Shown: positions 1 to 9,000 of the stretch, in pieces
How positions within the stretch are numbered: the stretch's first letter is position 1
How the letters are laid out: every line of letters starts with the position of its first letter
NCBI GenBank assembly: GCA_907163375.1
Contig: CAJQUW010012461.1
Location: 1-64,000, forward strand
DNA length: 64,000 bases
Source: Prostheceraeus crozeri
Lineage: Eukaryota > Platyhelminthes > Polycladida > Euryleptidae
Direction: 5' to 3'
Program-made: the position numbers and the translations under genes
Notes under the pieces: model-generated
Database searches by the model: none
The model's input: only the letters and a program-made list of their open reading frames with translations
What the model was told of the DNA's origin: nothing

Positions 1-991
1 GAATTGTATTAATATGAAAAATATTATTGTTCTTATCAAAACTTGGAGAATTATTTCTTTGAAATGTTAGTAATAAATATCTTGGAGTATTCGCAGTTCT
101 AGTAAAATGCCAGTTAAATCTTTGTTCGGAAAAAGTTACTGAACTAGCAGTTCTCTTTAGAAAATTTACTGGAATTGGTTTGTTAGTATTTAATCTTTTT
201 GCAATAGCTGTTTCAACCTCTAAACTAGGAGTAATATGCTTAATCCACCATTCAAGTCTATCAATTTTTAAATATGCTTTTTTCCCAGTCTTACCAAAAA
301 AGATTAATTCATTATTTGCTGTACGATGAATTATTAATTTAAATTTTAATTGATATGATATTTTATCATAATCTAAATAACCGAATAATGGAGACAATGA
401 CCAATTTACTGTCTGTTTACTTTTTTTGTTAAATTCACGTCTTTCTTTATATGCTTCATTATTTGTTTTATTTAAATGTTTTGCAATATTTTCTACATCT
501 TTCGCAATTCCTGCGGCATCTGTTCCAGCGTGAGTTAAATCCTCAATAATTATACCATCATTAGTATCAGGAAACCAACCTTCGATTTCATTCTTTTTAT
601 TATTTTCACCAATTGTTATAAATCTAAGCATTGTATCAATTACACCTGGGGAATCGCTTATTGTTTCTATATTTTGAGTTGCAACATCTAAACGCATTTG
701 TGTAAATAAACTTGGGAAAAAATTATTCTCTAGTGTAATATTATCGGTATCTGGTAATGGTGTTGTAAAATTAGCATCACTATATAAAGAATATTCACAG
801 TGTAAAAATGAATCAGGTAAATATAAATAACTCTGCTGATTATCAACTTCAAAGATTAAATCTCCTCCAGTATTTACTCTACTGGAAGATCCGGGATTCA
901 TAGCAATTCTTATATAGTCATTCTTTTTTTGATTGTAACTGGTGAACGGAGGATCATCTAATCTAAATTTATTTTCGATAAGCGAAGACAT
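1..991 (-). CDS. Major capsid protein, double-jelly-roll type (partial at window edge)
   Basis: An open frame of 330 codons starts at 991 and runs off the left edge of the window, so the C-terminus is not seen. The N-terminal third has the pattern of capsid proteins of invertebrate Polinton-like elements (often labelled F54H12.2-like): a beta-rich stretch ending in YLYLPDSFLHCEYSL, then NNFFPSLFTQMRLDV, where relatives have a conserved N-xxx-SLF motif, then a segment around GWFPDT. It would form the hexon-like capsomers of the particle. The ATG follows an ATAAAA run, as at most starts in this element. Function is inferred from motif resemblance; a structure prediction should show two jelly rolls. 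Confidence 0.65.
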   Translation of the reverse strand, partial: MSSLIENKFRLDDPPFTSYNQKKNDYIRIAMNPGSSSRVNTGGDLIFEVDNQQSYLYLPDSFLHCEYSLYSDANFTTPLPDTDNITLENNFFPSLFTQMRLDVATQNIETISDSPGVIDTMLRFITIGENNKKNEIEGWFPDTNDGIIIEDLTHAGTDAAGIAKDVENIAKHLNKTNNEAYKERREFNKKSKQTVNWSLSPLFGYLDYDKISYQLKFKLIIHRTANNELIFFGKTGKKAYLKIDRLEWWIKHITPSLEVETAIAKRLNTNKPIPVNFLKRTASSVTFSEQRFNWHFTRTANTPRYLLLTFQRNNSPSFDKNNNIFHINTI

Positions 992-1043
992 TTTTATTAG
1001 AAATAATTTGACTTTTTGTTTTTCTCACAGATAGAAAAAAAAA

Positions 1044-1123
1044 TTTTACTAAAATATAATTTTTAGAATTTTGCTAAATATAATTTTAGAATTTTACTAA
1101 ATATAATTTTAGAATTTTGCTAG
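1044..1123. repeat. 23-bp tandem repeat, three-plus copies
   Basis: A unit reading TTTTACTAAATATAATTTTA plus GAA is repeated head to tail just upstream of the capsid gene start, with C/G exchange at one site. It lies between two leftward genes and may be part of the spacer or promoter region. Confidence 0.8.
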
Positions 1124-1161
1124 ACCAGCTCCGCTACAGCTTTGCTGGTTAGACCGAAGGT
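1123..1161. repeat. GC-rich twin hairpin, intergenic copy
   Basis: An ACCAGC...GCTGGT hairpin is followed by TAG and then ACCGAAGGT. This belongs to the dispersed twin-hairpin family of this element. A further hairpin, GGAGCTCCGCTCC, lies at 1239-1251. The GC content contrasts sharply with the AT-rich surroundings. Confidence 0.6.
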
Positions 1162-1269
1162 TGCTGCTCACGCCATTACCTCTTATTTCTTCAATTGTTT
1201 TTTCATTATTTTTATTTTCATTATGTTTACTATCAGACGGAGCTCCGCTCCTCAAGGTTTCCCCAACAG

Positions 1270-1668
1270 CTATGTTAGCAATTTTGTTTTTTGTTTCATC
1301 TGAAAGTTTTTTAATTTTTTTAGTTCTTCAGAATCATTCTTGAGTTTACGAATAGCTTCTAGTTGTTTTAATTCGTTTTGTGATTTAACAGCATTTGATA
1401 TTGCACTAGCTGTACTACCTATAGCAGCTGCTCCTTTTGCAGCAGATGTAATCAAATCTTTATTATTTTTAATTAAGTTAACGATACTACCAATACCAGA
1501 AAAGATGCCATCCCCTTCTTTTTGAACGGTACCTGCGGTGCCTAGGAACTTTTCTGTTCCGACTGTTTCTCTATTATCATAATGATAAACAGGATTCATA
1601 CGTGGTTCATGAGCAATTTTTTGATTTGAAGCAAAATGTTTAAGATTGTGTTTATAAATTATAGGCAT
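1270..1668 (-). CDS. Small virion-type protein with Gly/Ala-rich helix
   Basis: A 132-aa protein with a short basic N-terminus, a central Gly/Ala/Ile-rich stretch (about residues 54-92, including GIFSGIGSIVNLI and AAKGAAAIGSTASA), and a charged helical C-terminus rich in Lys and Leu. The layout resembles small core or membrane-lytic virion proteins of adenovirus and Polinton relatives, but no specific family can be named. It sits just behind the capsid gene on the same strand, which fits a virion role. The start ATG follows CCTAAAAA, as elsewhere in the element. The function is an inference from composition and neighbours. Confidence 0.5.
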   Translation of the reverse strand: MPIIYKHNLKHFASNQKIAHEPRMNPVYHYDNRETVGTEKFLGTAGTVQKEGDGIFSGIGSIVNLIKNNKDLITSAAKGAAAIGSTASAISNAVKSQNELKQLEAIRKLKNDSEELKKLKNFQMKQKTKLLT

Positions 1669-1708
1669 TTTTTAGGATTAAATTTGACTTTTAGGAAAAA
1701 CATAAATA

Positions 1709-1770
1709 CGCGCGAATCGCGAAGCGCGAAGCCCTGGAAGACATCTCCGTTGACCCATGAACCGATGTCC
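1709..1770 (-). repeat. GC-rich twin hairpin, intergenic copy
   Basis: Read on the minus strand this is GGACATC...GATGTC, then TTCCA, then GGGCTTCGCG repeats. It is the longest intergenic copy of the family and lies between the 57-aa ORF and the Gly/Ala-rich protein gene. It may serve as a transcript-end hairpin. Confidence 0.65.
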
Positions 1771-1786
1771 ATTATAAAAAAAATGT

Positions 1787-1960
1787 TTATTTTTTGTTCT
1801 TAACTTTTACAGATTGCGTTTTTGGTTTAACTTTATCAGGAACCAAACCTGCATCAATCATTCTTTTTATTCTATGATTTTCTTTCATAATATTTCTTTC
1901 TTTTATTAGCTCTTCTAATTGTTTAATTCTTTTAAAATTATTAGCTCTAATTTTATCCAT
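1787..1960 (-). CDS. 57-aa protein matching the N-terminus of the 277-aa protein at 10745
   Basis: A small open frame starts MDKIRANNFKRIKQLEELIK and continues ERNIMKENH; it ends with a Lys-rich tail. Its first roughly 40 residues match the start of the protein encoded at 10745-11578 (MDKVRADNFKRIKQLDDLIK), with only conservative changes. It is therefore a partial paralogue on the opposite strand. The conserved piece is predicted to be a basic amphipathic helix. Whether it is expressed alone is unknown, but conservative differences suggest it was under constraint. Confidence 0.6.
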   Translation of the reverse strand: MDKIRANNFKRIKQLEELIKERNIMKENHRIKRMIDAGLVPDKVKPKTQSVKVKNKK

Positions 1961-2120
1961 TTTTAAAATTATATACTTTTATATACTTTTATATATTTAT
2001 ACTTTTTTTATTTTTAAAATTATATTTATATTTTTATATTTTTAAAATTATATTTGTATTTTTTATGATTCTCATTTTTTTTAGGTAAAAAATATTTAAG
2101 TTAATATTTACAATACTCGT

Positions 2121-3008
2121 TTAAGATTTACGTTTGTGAATGGACAACAACTTCGAGATAACTTTATTAATTGTCTGTTGCACTTTATCTATTGCGTCAA
2201 GCAGCGTGTGATGTACTTTAATTTCTTTTCTATTAACTTGCATTTTCTGCTGATTAATCTTCAATGCCGTTTTAAGAGCATTTAACTTAATTTTAAGAAC
2301 ATCTAATTGTCTTTTAACAGCATCTAACTGTTCTTTATTTTCTTTAGAGTTTTCTTGTAAATTTTTCTTTAATTCATTTTCTAAATTGATTTTAAGAGTT
2401 TTCATTTTATCAACTTTTTCATTAAGTGAGTTTACTTCATTTATTATTCTATTCATCTTTTTCATTTGTTGAGTAATTTTAGAACTCAATTCATCAACAC
2501 TTTTTTGGAATGTAGTTTGCAACTGCTTTAAATTTTTTTTAATTCTTTCAGGTAGTTTTTCTATTTCATCTTCTAATTGTTCTTTTAACATTTTTATCTG
2601 ATGTTTATTTTTAATGACTGCAGATTTTAAATTTAAAGAAAGTAATATTAAAATTTTTGATTGTTCTGAAATCTTTTTAAAAAGTTTTGCTATATCTGCT
2701 TCTAGCTCTCTATCCTTTTTATCAAGTTTTGATAATTTTTCGTTTAATGATTTGTCATTAAGTTTAAGCAACTTTAATTCATTCATCAGTGGAACCAAAA
2801 CATCGTTTATATATTTTTCTTTTAATTCATTGATTTGCGTATCAACATATTGTTTATTTGTTAACTCTGTATTTTGTTGTGGAAGAATAGAAAGATGCAA
2901 TGGACCAGATAAAACGTCTCCAGTTTTCATGATATAATTTTCTATCTCTATTTCTAATTCACGATTATTCGGGATATATGCACCTCCACCAACATTTGAT
3001 AACATCAT
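2121..3008 (-). CDS. Fibre-like coiled-coil protein with tail-fibre motif
   Basis: About 295 aa. Near the N-terminus it carries MKTGDVLSGPLHLS followed by ELTNKQYVDTQI, the G-D-x-x-x-G-P-L ... T-K-x-Y-V-D pattern known from bacteriophage tail fibres and from fibre proteins of some eukaryotic dsDNA viruses. The remaining 240 residues are a long Lys/Glu/Leu coiled coil with heptad spacing, as expected for a trimeric stalk. A start at 3008 is chosen because it follows TTTAAAA like other starts of the element; a start at 3053 would add an AT-driven Phe/Tyr-rich leader. The likely role is a surface spike or attachment fibre. The role is inferred; the motif is visible. Confidence 0.6.
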   Translation of the reverse strand: MMLSNVGGGAYIPNNRELEIEIENYIMKTGDVLSGPLHLSILPQQNTELTNKQYVDTQINELKEKYINDVLVPLMNELKLLKLNDKSLNEKLSKLDKKDRELEADIAKLFKKISEQSKILILLSLNLKSAVIKNKHQIKMLKEQLEDEIEKLPERIKKNLKQLQTTFQKSVDELSSKITQQMKKMNRIINEVNSLNEKVDKMKTLKINLENELKKNLQENSKENKEQLDAVKRQLDVLKIKLNALKTALKINQQKMQVNRKEIKVHHTLLDAIDKVQQTINKVISKLLSIHKRKS

Positions 3009-3042
3009 TTTTAAACAATAAAAATAAAATTTTTTCTGATTA

Positions 3043-3130
3043 TAAAAATACATAAATTATAAAATACATAAATTATAAAAATACATAAATTATAAAAATA
3101 CATAAATTATAAAAATACATAAATTATAAA
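3043..3130. repeat. 17-bp AT-rich tandem repeat, about five copies
   Basis: The unit AAAAATACATAAATTAT is repeated head to tail between the divergent fibre and zinc-finger genes. It probably covers the bidirectional promoter spacer. Confidence 0.85.
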
Positions 3131-3162
3131 AAATAAAATTTTTCCTAATAAAAATAAAAAAA

Positions 3163-4051
3163 ATGGAAATAACTCAAATTTGTCAAGTTTGCAATATGCG
3201 TTTTTTAAATCAAACACTATTATATTCTCATATGAAAAACACACCATGTGGTATGCATATGAATCAATTACAACCTAATAATATACAACCTAATAATATT
3301 CAACCTAATAATATACAACCTAATAATATTCAGAATAATATTCAACCTAATAATAGTATTCAGTATAATAATATTCAATCAGAGCAACCATTACAAAGAT
3401 TAAAGCATTTATTTATTTCAGATAAAGAACAAAATCTTTATACTGCTAGAATAAATACACCTAGGCAAAATACTGCTAGAATAAATACACCTAGGCAAAA
3501 TAATAATAATTATTTAGCACAAAATAATAATGTAGCACAAAATAATCCTTTTGTTCAAAATAATCCTTTTGTTCAAAATAATAATGTAGCACAAAATAAT
3601 TATATTGATAAAAATCAATTTGTTGAAAGTAATAACAAAAAAAAAATATGTTCCGGATGTAATAAAAATATAACATCAAAAATTTTGCACGTCATTTAAA
3701 ATTATGCGAACAAACAGAAGAGGTTAAAAAAGAAAAAAAAGATAAATTAAAAGATCAGTTATGTCGTAATTGTAATAAATATTTTACAATTCAAGGAATT
3801 ACTAATCATTATAATTCTTGTATAAGTTCTACAAGACAATGTACAAGTTGTCAAATTACTAAACCTAAGACAGAGTTTTATGATAGTAAATATCAGTGTA
3901 AGGATTGTTTAAAAGAAAAAGTAAAATGTAGAGGTTGTCAAAAAATTATATTAAAGAAAAATTTTCAGCGACATGTAACACTATGTCCAAAACTTAATCA
4001 ACATAATAATCAACATAATAATAATTTATGTCAAAATAATAATTTATGTTA
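3163..4051 (+). pseudogene. Zinc-finger and Asn-rich repeat gene of the Polinton-like element
   Basis: The gene starts MEITQICQVCNMRF with a C2H2-like finger (C-x2-C ... H-x5-C). A low-complexity region follows, built of repeated QPNNI and QNNPF units encoded by 15-bp tandem repeats (about 3270-3360) and longer duplicates near 3430-3600. The downstream part shows several Cys pairs of the C-x2-C type, spaced like zinc knuckles. It could bind nucleic acid or regulate transcription; no named family is recognised. The reading frame looks broken about once, so this is treated as a fossil or near-fossil gene. Confidence 0.5.
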
Positions 4052-4070
4052 AAATAATAATTTATATTAG

Positions 4071-4126
4071 TATTTCAACTAAAATAGTTGTATTTCAACT
4101 AAAATAGTTGTATTTCAACTAAAATA
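4071..4126. repeat. 20-bp tandem repeat, three copies
   Basis: TATTTCAACTAAAATAGTTG occurs twice, then again with a changed end. Each unit contains CAACTAAAATAGTTG, an inverted repeat able to form a small hairpin. It lies just behind the zinc-finger gene and could act as a 3'-end signal. Confidence 0.8.
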
Positions 4127-4195
4127 ATCTTATATATATTAAAATATTATTTTTTTATAAAGAATAAAATATTATTTTATTAAAATATTCTTAAG

Positions 4196-4322
4196 CATTC
4201 CGGAAGAGAGGAGAGGTATAAAAATACTTCTTTTGAGTATAGGAACAAAAAGTCCGACACATTCCGGAGGTTCTACAGAGGTTAAAAACACTCATAAGAG
4301 TGTAAGAATGCGAGTCCGGAAT
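4196..4322 (+). ncRNA. Candidate structured RNA: two tandem ~62-nt modules
   Basis: Two adjacent modules (about 4196-4257 and 4260-4322) share one layout. Each starts CATTCCGGA, has a purine-rich strand with GAGGT, then TAAAAA, then a hairpin (ATACT...AGTAT in the first, ACACTC...GAGTGT in the second), then GGAA or GAAT, and ends AGTCCG. The CCGGA and TCCGG ends of each module can pair as a closing stem, 8 bp in the second. The hairpins differ in sequence but keep their pairing, the pattern expected of structure-conserving change. It lies 42 nt before the membrane ATPase start, so it may be a leader element. It matches no ribozyme or riboswitch I recognise. Confidence 0.45.
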
Positions 4323-4364
4323 TAAAAAATAATAATTCCTAAATTTTTATTTTAAAAATATTAA

Positions 4365-5906
4365 ATGAATAAAAACGAAAATTTGGAAGATTTATATTCA
4401 CCGGTTATAATTAAAAGTGATAAAAGTAATAAAAGTAATCTAAGTCGTCATAAATCTCTTAATGCAATAAACGAAATAATAAATAATTATATGAATAACA
4501 CTGAGTTTCAAGATACACTAACCCCTCAAGATCCGAATCTAAAAGATATTAATAATATTGTAGATAATCCTATATATAATACTAAATATAATAATAATAT
4601 AGATAAAAATATATATAATAATATAGATAAAAATATATATAATAATATAGATAAAAAATATTTAGAGCCACTACCCCCTAATTCATCTCTTAATAAAAAA
4701 ATACCACAATCAGATCTTACACGTCTTTGGAATTTTTTAAAATTTCATTGTATAAAAATATTGTTAGCATGTATTTTAATATTTTTTATTTATCATCTTG
4801 TTATATGTATTGGAAATCAATGGGGTTACTTTCTAACAGAGGAACAAAAGAGAATAAATTTTTATAACCAAGAAAAAAAAACTTTTAAAGGATGGAAGAC
4901 TGAGGAAGATAAGATTAAGGATAAAACTAATAATAAAAATATTAAACAAGGTAAAATGTATCAAGAAAATTTACATTTCATTGTTTACGGTAAAACTGGA
5001 AGTGGTAAGACTACGTTTATTAAAAAATATATAAACCAATATTATAAGGACGAAACAAAAGTACATATTTTTTGTATGCATACTTCTGAATGGCCAACTT
5101 TTACAAACGTCTATAATGATAAACAATTAGATGAGTTACAAGATATGGAAAGTTTTGCTGGTACACCTGAAAATAAATCTTTATTAATTTTAGATGATGT
5201 TGCAAGTTTATCAAAACAAAAAAATATGTCAGAAATATTTACAAAAGGAAGACATCAAAATATTCAAATAGTTGTATTAGCTCATAAAGCTTGTGATGTA
5301 GATAATAAGATTAGAGAAAACATTCAAACATTTTTTACAACTACACAAAATAATGCAGCATTCTTTAATGATATTAATAAAAATTATAAAATGAATATGC
5401 CTTTATCATATTATACACAACATAAATATGGAATAATACGTGTTGACACCATAAGAGGACATATGCAAGTATATGATAAAGATTTAAATATATTAGTAGA
5501 TACCGAACATGAAATCTATAATAACTCTCAAGATTTTGATATTAGAATGTATGCAAATGCAAAACATTTATCAAATCAAGTTATAGAACAAATAATTATC
5601 TTTTTAGAGTCTGAAGCAAAAGTACCACTAAAAATTATTCCTGATACATTTTATTTTTATTTTGATCATTATTTAAATGCAAAATTTGGTATACCAATAC
5701 CTAACAGATTACAAGATAATGAAACATTAAACTATTTAAAAATTGCAATAAATGATGTTAGAAACGGTTTAAGAAAAGCAACCCCAATAATATCTGATGT
5801 TAAATCTACATTTTCTGATGCTAAATCTACATTTGATGAAGCCAAAAAAACATATAATGATATAAAACCATTAATAAATGGTGTAAGTGAAATACTTAAT
5901 AATTAA
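4365..5906 (+). CDS. Membrane-anchored P-loop ATPase (A32/FtsK-HerA-like)
   Basis: A 513-aa protein. Residues 1-120 are polar and Asn-rich, with a threefold DKNIYNNI repeat near 80-98. One strong membrane segment spans about 128-150. The ATPase core has Walker A GKTGSGKTT at 209-217 and Walker B SLLILDD at 272-278, followed by GRHQNIQIVVLAHK, a stretch typical of poxvirus A32-like and related Polinton ATPases. The C-terminal tail carries three similar helical units around SDVKSTF, SDAKSTF and DEAKKTY. It probably couples ATP hydrolysis to DNA packaging or to a step at the membrane. It is distinct from the second, compact ATPase at 12.7 kb. No break is seen in the frame. Confidence 0.7.
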   Translation: MNKNENLEDLYSPVIIKSDKSNKSNLSRHKSLNAINEIINNYMNNTEFQDTLTPQDPNLKDINNIVDNPIYNTKYNNNIDKNIYNNIDKNIYNNIDKKYLEPLPPNSSLNKKIPQSDLTRLWNFLKFHCIKILLACILIFFIYHLVICIGNQWGYFLTEEQKRINFYNQEKKTFKGWKTEEDKIKDKTNNKNIKQGKMYQENLHFIVYGKTGSGKTTFIKKYINQYYKDETKVHIFCMHTSEWPTFTNVYNDKQLDELQDMESFAGTPENKSLLILDDVASLSKQKNMSEIFTKGRHQNIQIVVLAHKACDVDNKIRENIQTFFTTTQNNAAFFNDINKNYKMNMPLSYYTQHKYGIIRVDTIRGHMQVYDKDLNILVDTEHEIYNNSQDFDIRMYANAKHLSNQVIEQIIIFLESEAKVPLKIIPDTFYFYFDHYLNAKFGIPIPNRLQDNETLNYLKIAINDVRNGLRKATPIISDVKSTFSDAKSTFDEAKKTYNDIKPLINGVSEILNN

Positions 5907-5925
5907 ACAAATTTATCATAATCAA

Positions 5926-5951
5926 ACCGAAGGTACTAGGGCTTCGCACGA
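5926..5951 (+). repeat. GC-rich twin hairpin after the membrane ATPase gene
   Basis: ACCGAAGGT, then ACTA, then GGGCTTCGCAC. It lies 20 bases after the stop codon of the membrane ATPase gene, a position that would suit a transcript-end hairpin. Confidence 0.7.
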
Positions 5952-6083
5952 TTTTGCAGATATATTAGTATTTTTTTTCTCTAAAAATTAAAACAAAAAT
6001 TCTTTTAAAAAAAACTAAAACACAAATTTTTTCTTTAAAAAATAAAAAATGGAAAAATTTTATTGCAACTTATGTAAAAAAAG

Positions 6084-9000
6084 TTGCAAACAAAAAGAAG
6101 TTATCAATCTCATCTACAAAGTAAAATGCATTTACAAAATGTAGAACGAGTTGATGAAGGAAATATATTAAAATTAAATAGTTATAAAAACTATATAGAA
6201 ACATTGCCTACTGATATAAAAGTTAAAAAAATGTTTGATGATTATTCACATTCGGAATATAAAAAAGTTTTTAATAGTGAAGATGAAGCCGTAACAGATA
6301 TAAAATATTTATTTAGCGATACTGATGAATTTAACGAAATAGATGAACTTAACGAAATAGATGAATTTGATGAAGCTGAACGAACCGATGAAGCCTTAGC
6401 AAATATAAAATATTTATTTAATCAGTCTTTTGAACATAATGAAACCGATAAAACTTTTTCTGATATTCTAACCAACTTTTATAATATATTTAAGAAATCT
6501 TTCAAATGTTATATGAATGTAGAAGTACTTTATACAAAAAATGGACCTGACGGAATTCCTGAAGAAATAATACAAGGACATTTTACAAAGTCACAAGAAA
6601 TTCATAATGTAAATGATATACAACCCATATTTGAATCGATGATACTTAAATTAGAAAATTGTATAATTGAAGCCCAGTTACGTGAATCTGGTTGGAGATT
6701 TGTTAAAATACTATCTAAGAAAATAGTAATTGATAAATATAAAAATAATACTGGTGGTAGTTATGTTCCTTTACCTTTCAGTTCACCACAATTAATCAAC
6801 ATAAAAAAGGAAGATGATTATTGTTTTCTGTGGAGTATTATAGCACATTTACATCCTGCAAAATATCATAAAGAAAGACTAAGTCATTACAATAAAGAAG
6901 AATACATAAGTGAATTTGATCTTTCTGATGGCTTAGATGAATTTCCATATGATTATAATAGGTTACTAAAGTTTCATAAAAAGAATAAAAATTTAATTGA
7001 AGTAAATGTTTTTGAATTAAATGTGAATTATGTTTCTATTGGTAAAATTACTCCACTATACTCAGATTCAAAAAAATTTTATTTGAATAATAAAAATTTT
7101 TGCCAATCAGAAATAGTATATAATGATAGAGGTAATTACATGCATCATAATATTTTTTACCAAGGAAATATAATATGTACTGAAAAATTTGAACTTGTTA
7201 AAACACTTTCACCAATAATGATTAATCATAATAATTATAAAGGACGTACTGATGATTATAATTACAAATATTCATCTTTATCTTCAGAATATCAACAAAA
7301 ATTAGAAAATTTAAATAAAAGTTTACAAAAATGTAAAATAGATTATCAACAACAAACAAAAATGTTACTACAAGAATATCACCATAAATATCAAAATAAG
7401 ATAGAAACAATTCAAAAATTAAATGAAGAAAATAATAAAGAATTAAATGAAGAAAATAATGAAGAAAATGAAACCAAACAAAAAATAAATGAATCTTTAA
7501 AAAAATGTCTACAACAATATAAAGAACAATATGATAAAGAATATATTTATCAGCTACAAATATTAAATCAAAATAATTATCAAAATACATTTAATATTAC
7601 AAAAGAAATTAATGAAACACATGAAATATATAAAGATGAATTTGAAAAACTAGAACAGTCAAAACAACCAGCACAAGCGAATATATTATATTATCAGGGT
7701 CATTTTATATTGTGTAAAGATGTTTCTATATTTACAAAAACTTCAGATAATAAAAATTTTCCTTGTCTTCAATGTATGACAAGTTTTAGAACTTTAGAAG
7801 AAATGAATAGACATTTGGAGAATTGTCAACAAAACGAAGCAGTTCAAAATACTTTTCCTAAAGATGATTATTTAGAATATAATAAATGGTATTTTAAAAA
7901 TAAAGTACCCTTTACTATTTATTGTGATTTTGAAGCATATAATGTTAATATGACACAAAATCGAACGGAAAGTTCCAGGGCTTCACCCGATTCTGAAAAT
8001 TATAATTCTGAAAAAAGTGCGCCTGAAAGAAGTGCGCCTGGAAAAAGTTCAGCTGAACAAAGTAAAGAAAAATATTTATTTGAACAAAAACCATTATGTT
8101 GGGGAATGTACATTCATTCAAATTATCCTGAATTATTTAAATCAGAATATTTACAATACTATGGTGAAGACAGTTCAGAAATGTTTACAAAGAAAGTAGA
8201 AGAATTACAAGGACGTTTTTCACAATTGCTTGAAACAAATAAACCAATGATACCATTAACGGATGAAAAAAGAAAAGAATTTGATGATGAAATAAATTGT
8301 TATTACTGTGGAAAAGGTTTTACAAATAAATATAAAACTGGCAGAGGTAGATATCTTGATAAGGTAAAAGATCATGATCATCTAAATGGATTATATAGAG
8401 GTGCAGCACATAATTCTTGTAATCTTAATGCTAACAAATTTAAATATAACTTTGTTCCTTTATATTTCTACAATGGTTCTAAATATGATTTCCATCTAGT
8501 AATGAAAGATTTATTTTCATCTGAAAAATTACAACAACAAAAAATAAATGTACTATGTAAACAAGAAGAAGAATATTTTTCAATGCAATTAGGTTGTATT
8601 AGAATTTTAGATGCATTCAGATTTTTTACTCCTTATTCATTAGATGTTATGGGAAAAACTTTGAAATCTGAACAATGTAAAATATTAAATAAATATAATT
8701 TAAAACCTTTAAAAGGAATATTTCCGTATGAGTACATAACTGGAGATTTTAATTCTGTGAATAAAATTATGGAAGAAGAACAACTTCCTCCAATAAATAA
8801 ATTTAAATCAACATTAAAACAATCACAATTATCTGACGAAGACTATGCAGAAGCTGAAAAGAATTGGAGAGACTTAAATTGTAAAACAATGTATGATTAT
8901 ACAATGAAATATCTACAGATAGATGTATTAATACTAGCTGATCTTTTTGAAAACTTTCGTGATATGTGTTTAGAATATTACGGAATAGATCCATGTTATT

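Noticed and set aside
3043-4126. Regular short repeats considered as a CRISPR array
   Set aside because: Units are contiguous tandem repeats without unique spacers, and the context is eukaryotic.
4196-4322. Tandem modules considered as tRNA genes
   Set aside because: No cloverleaf, T-loop GTTCRA or anticodon arm could be fitted.
7222-7590. Minus-strand open frame opposite the polymerase coiled coil
   Set aside because: It is a Tyr/Phe/Leu-rich shadow of the Lys/Asn/Gln-rich polymerase codons.
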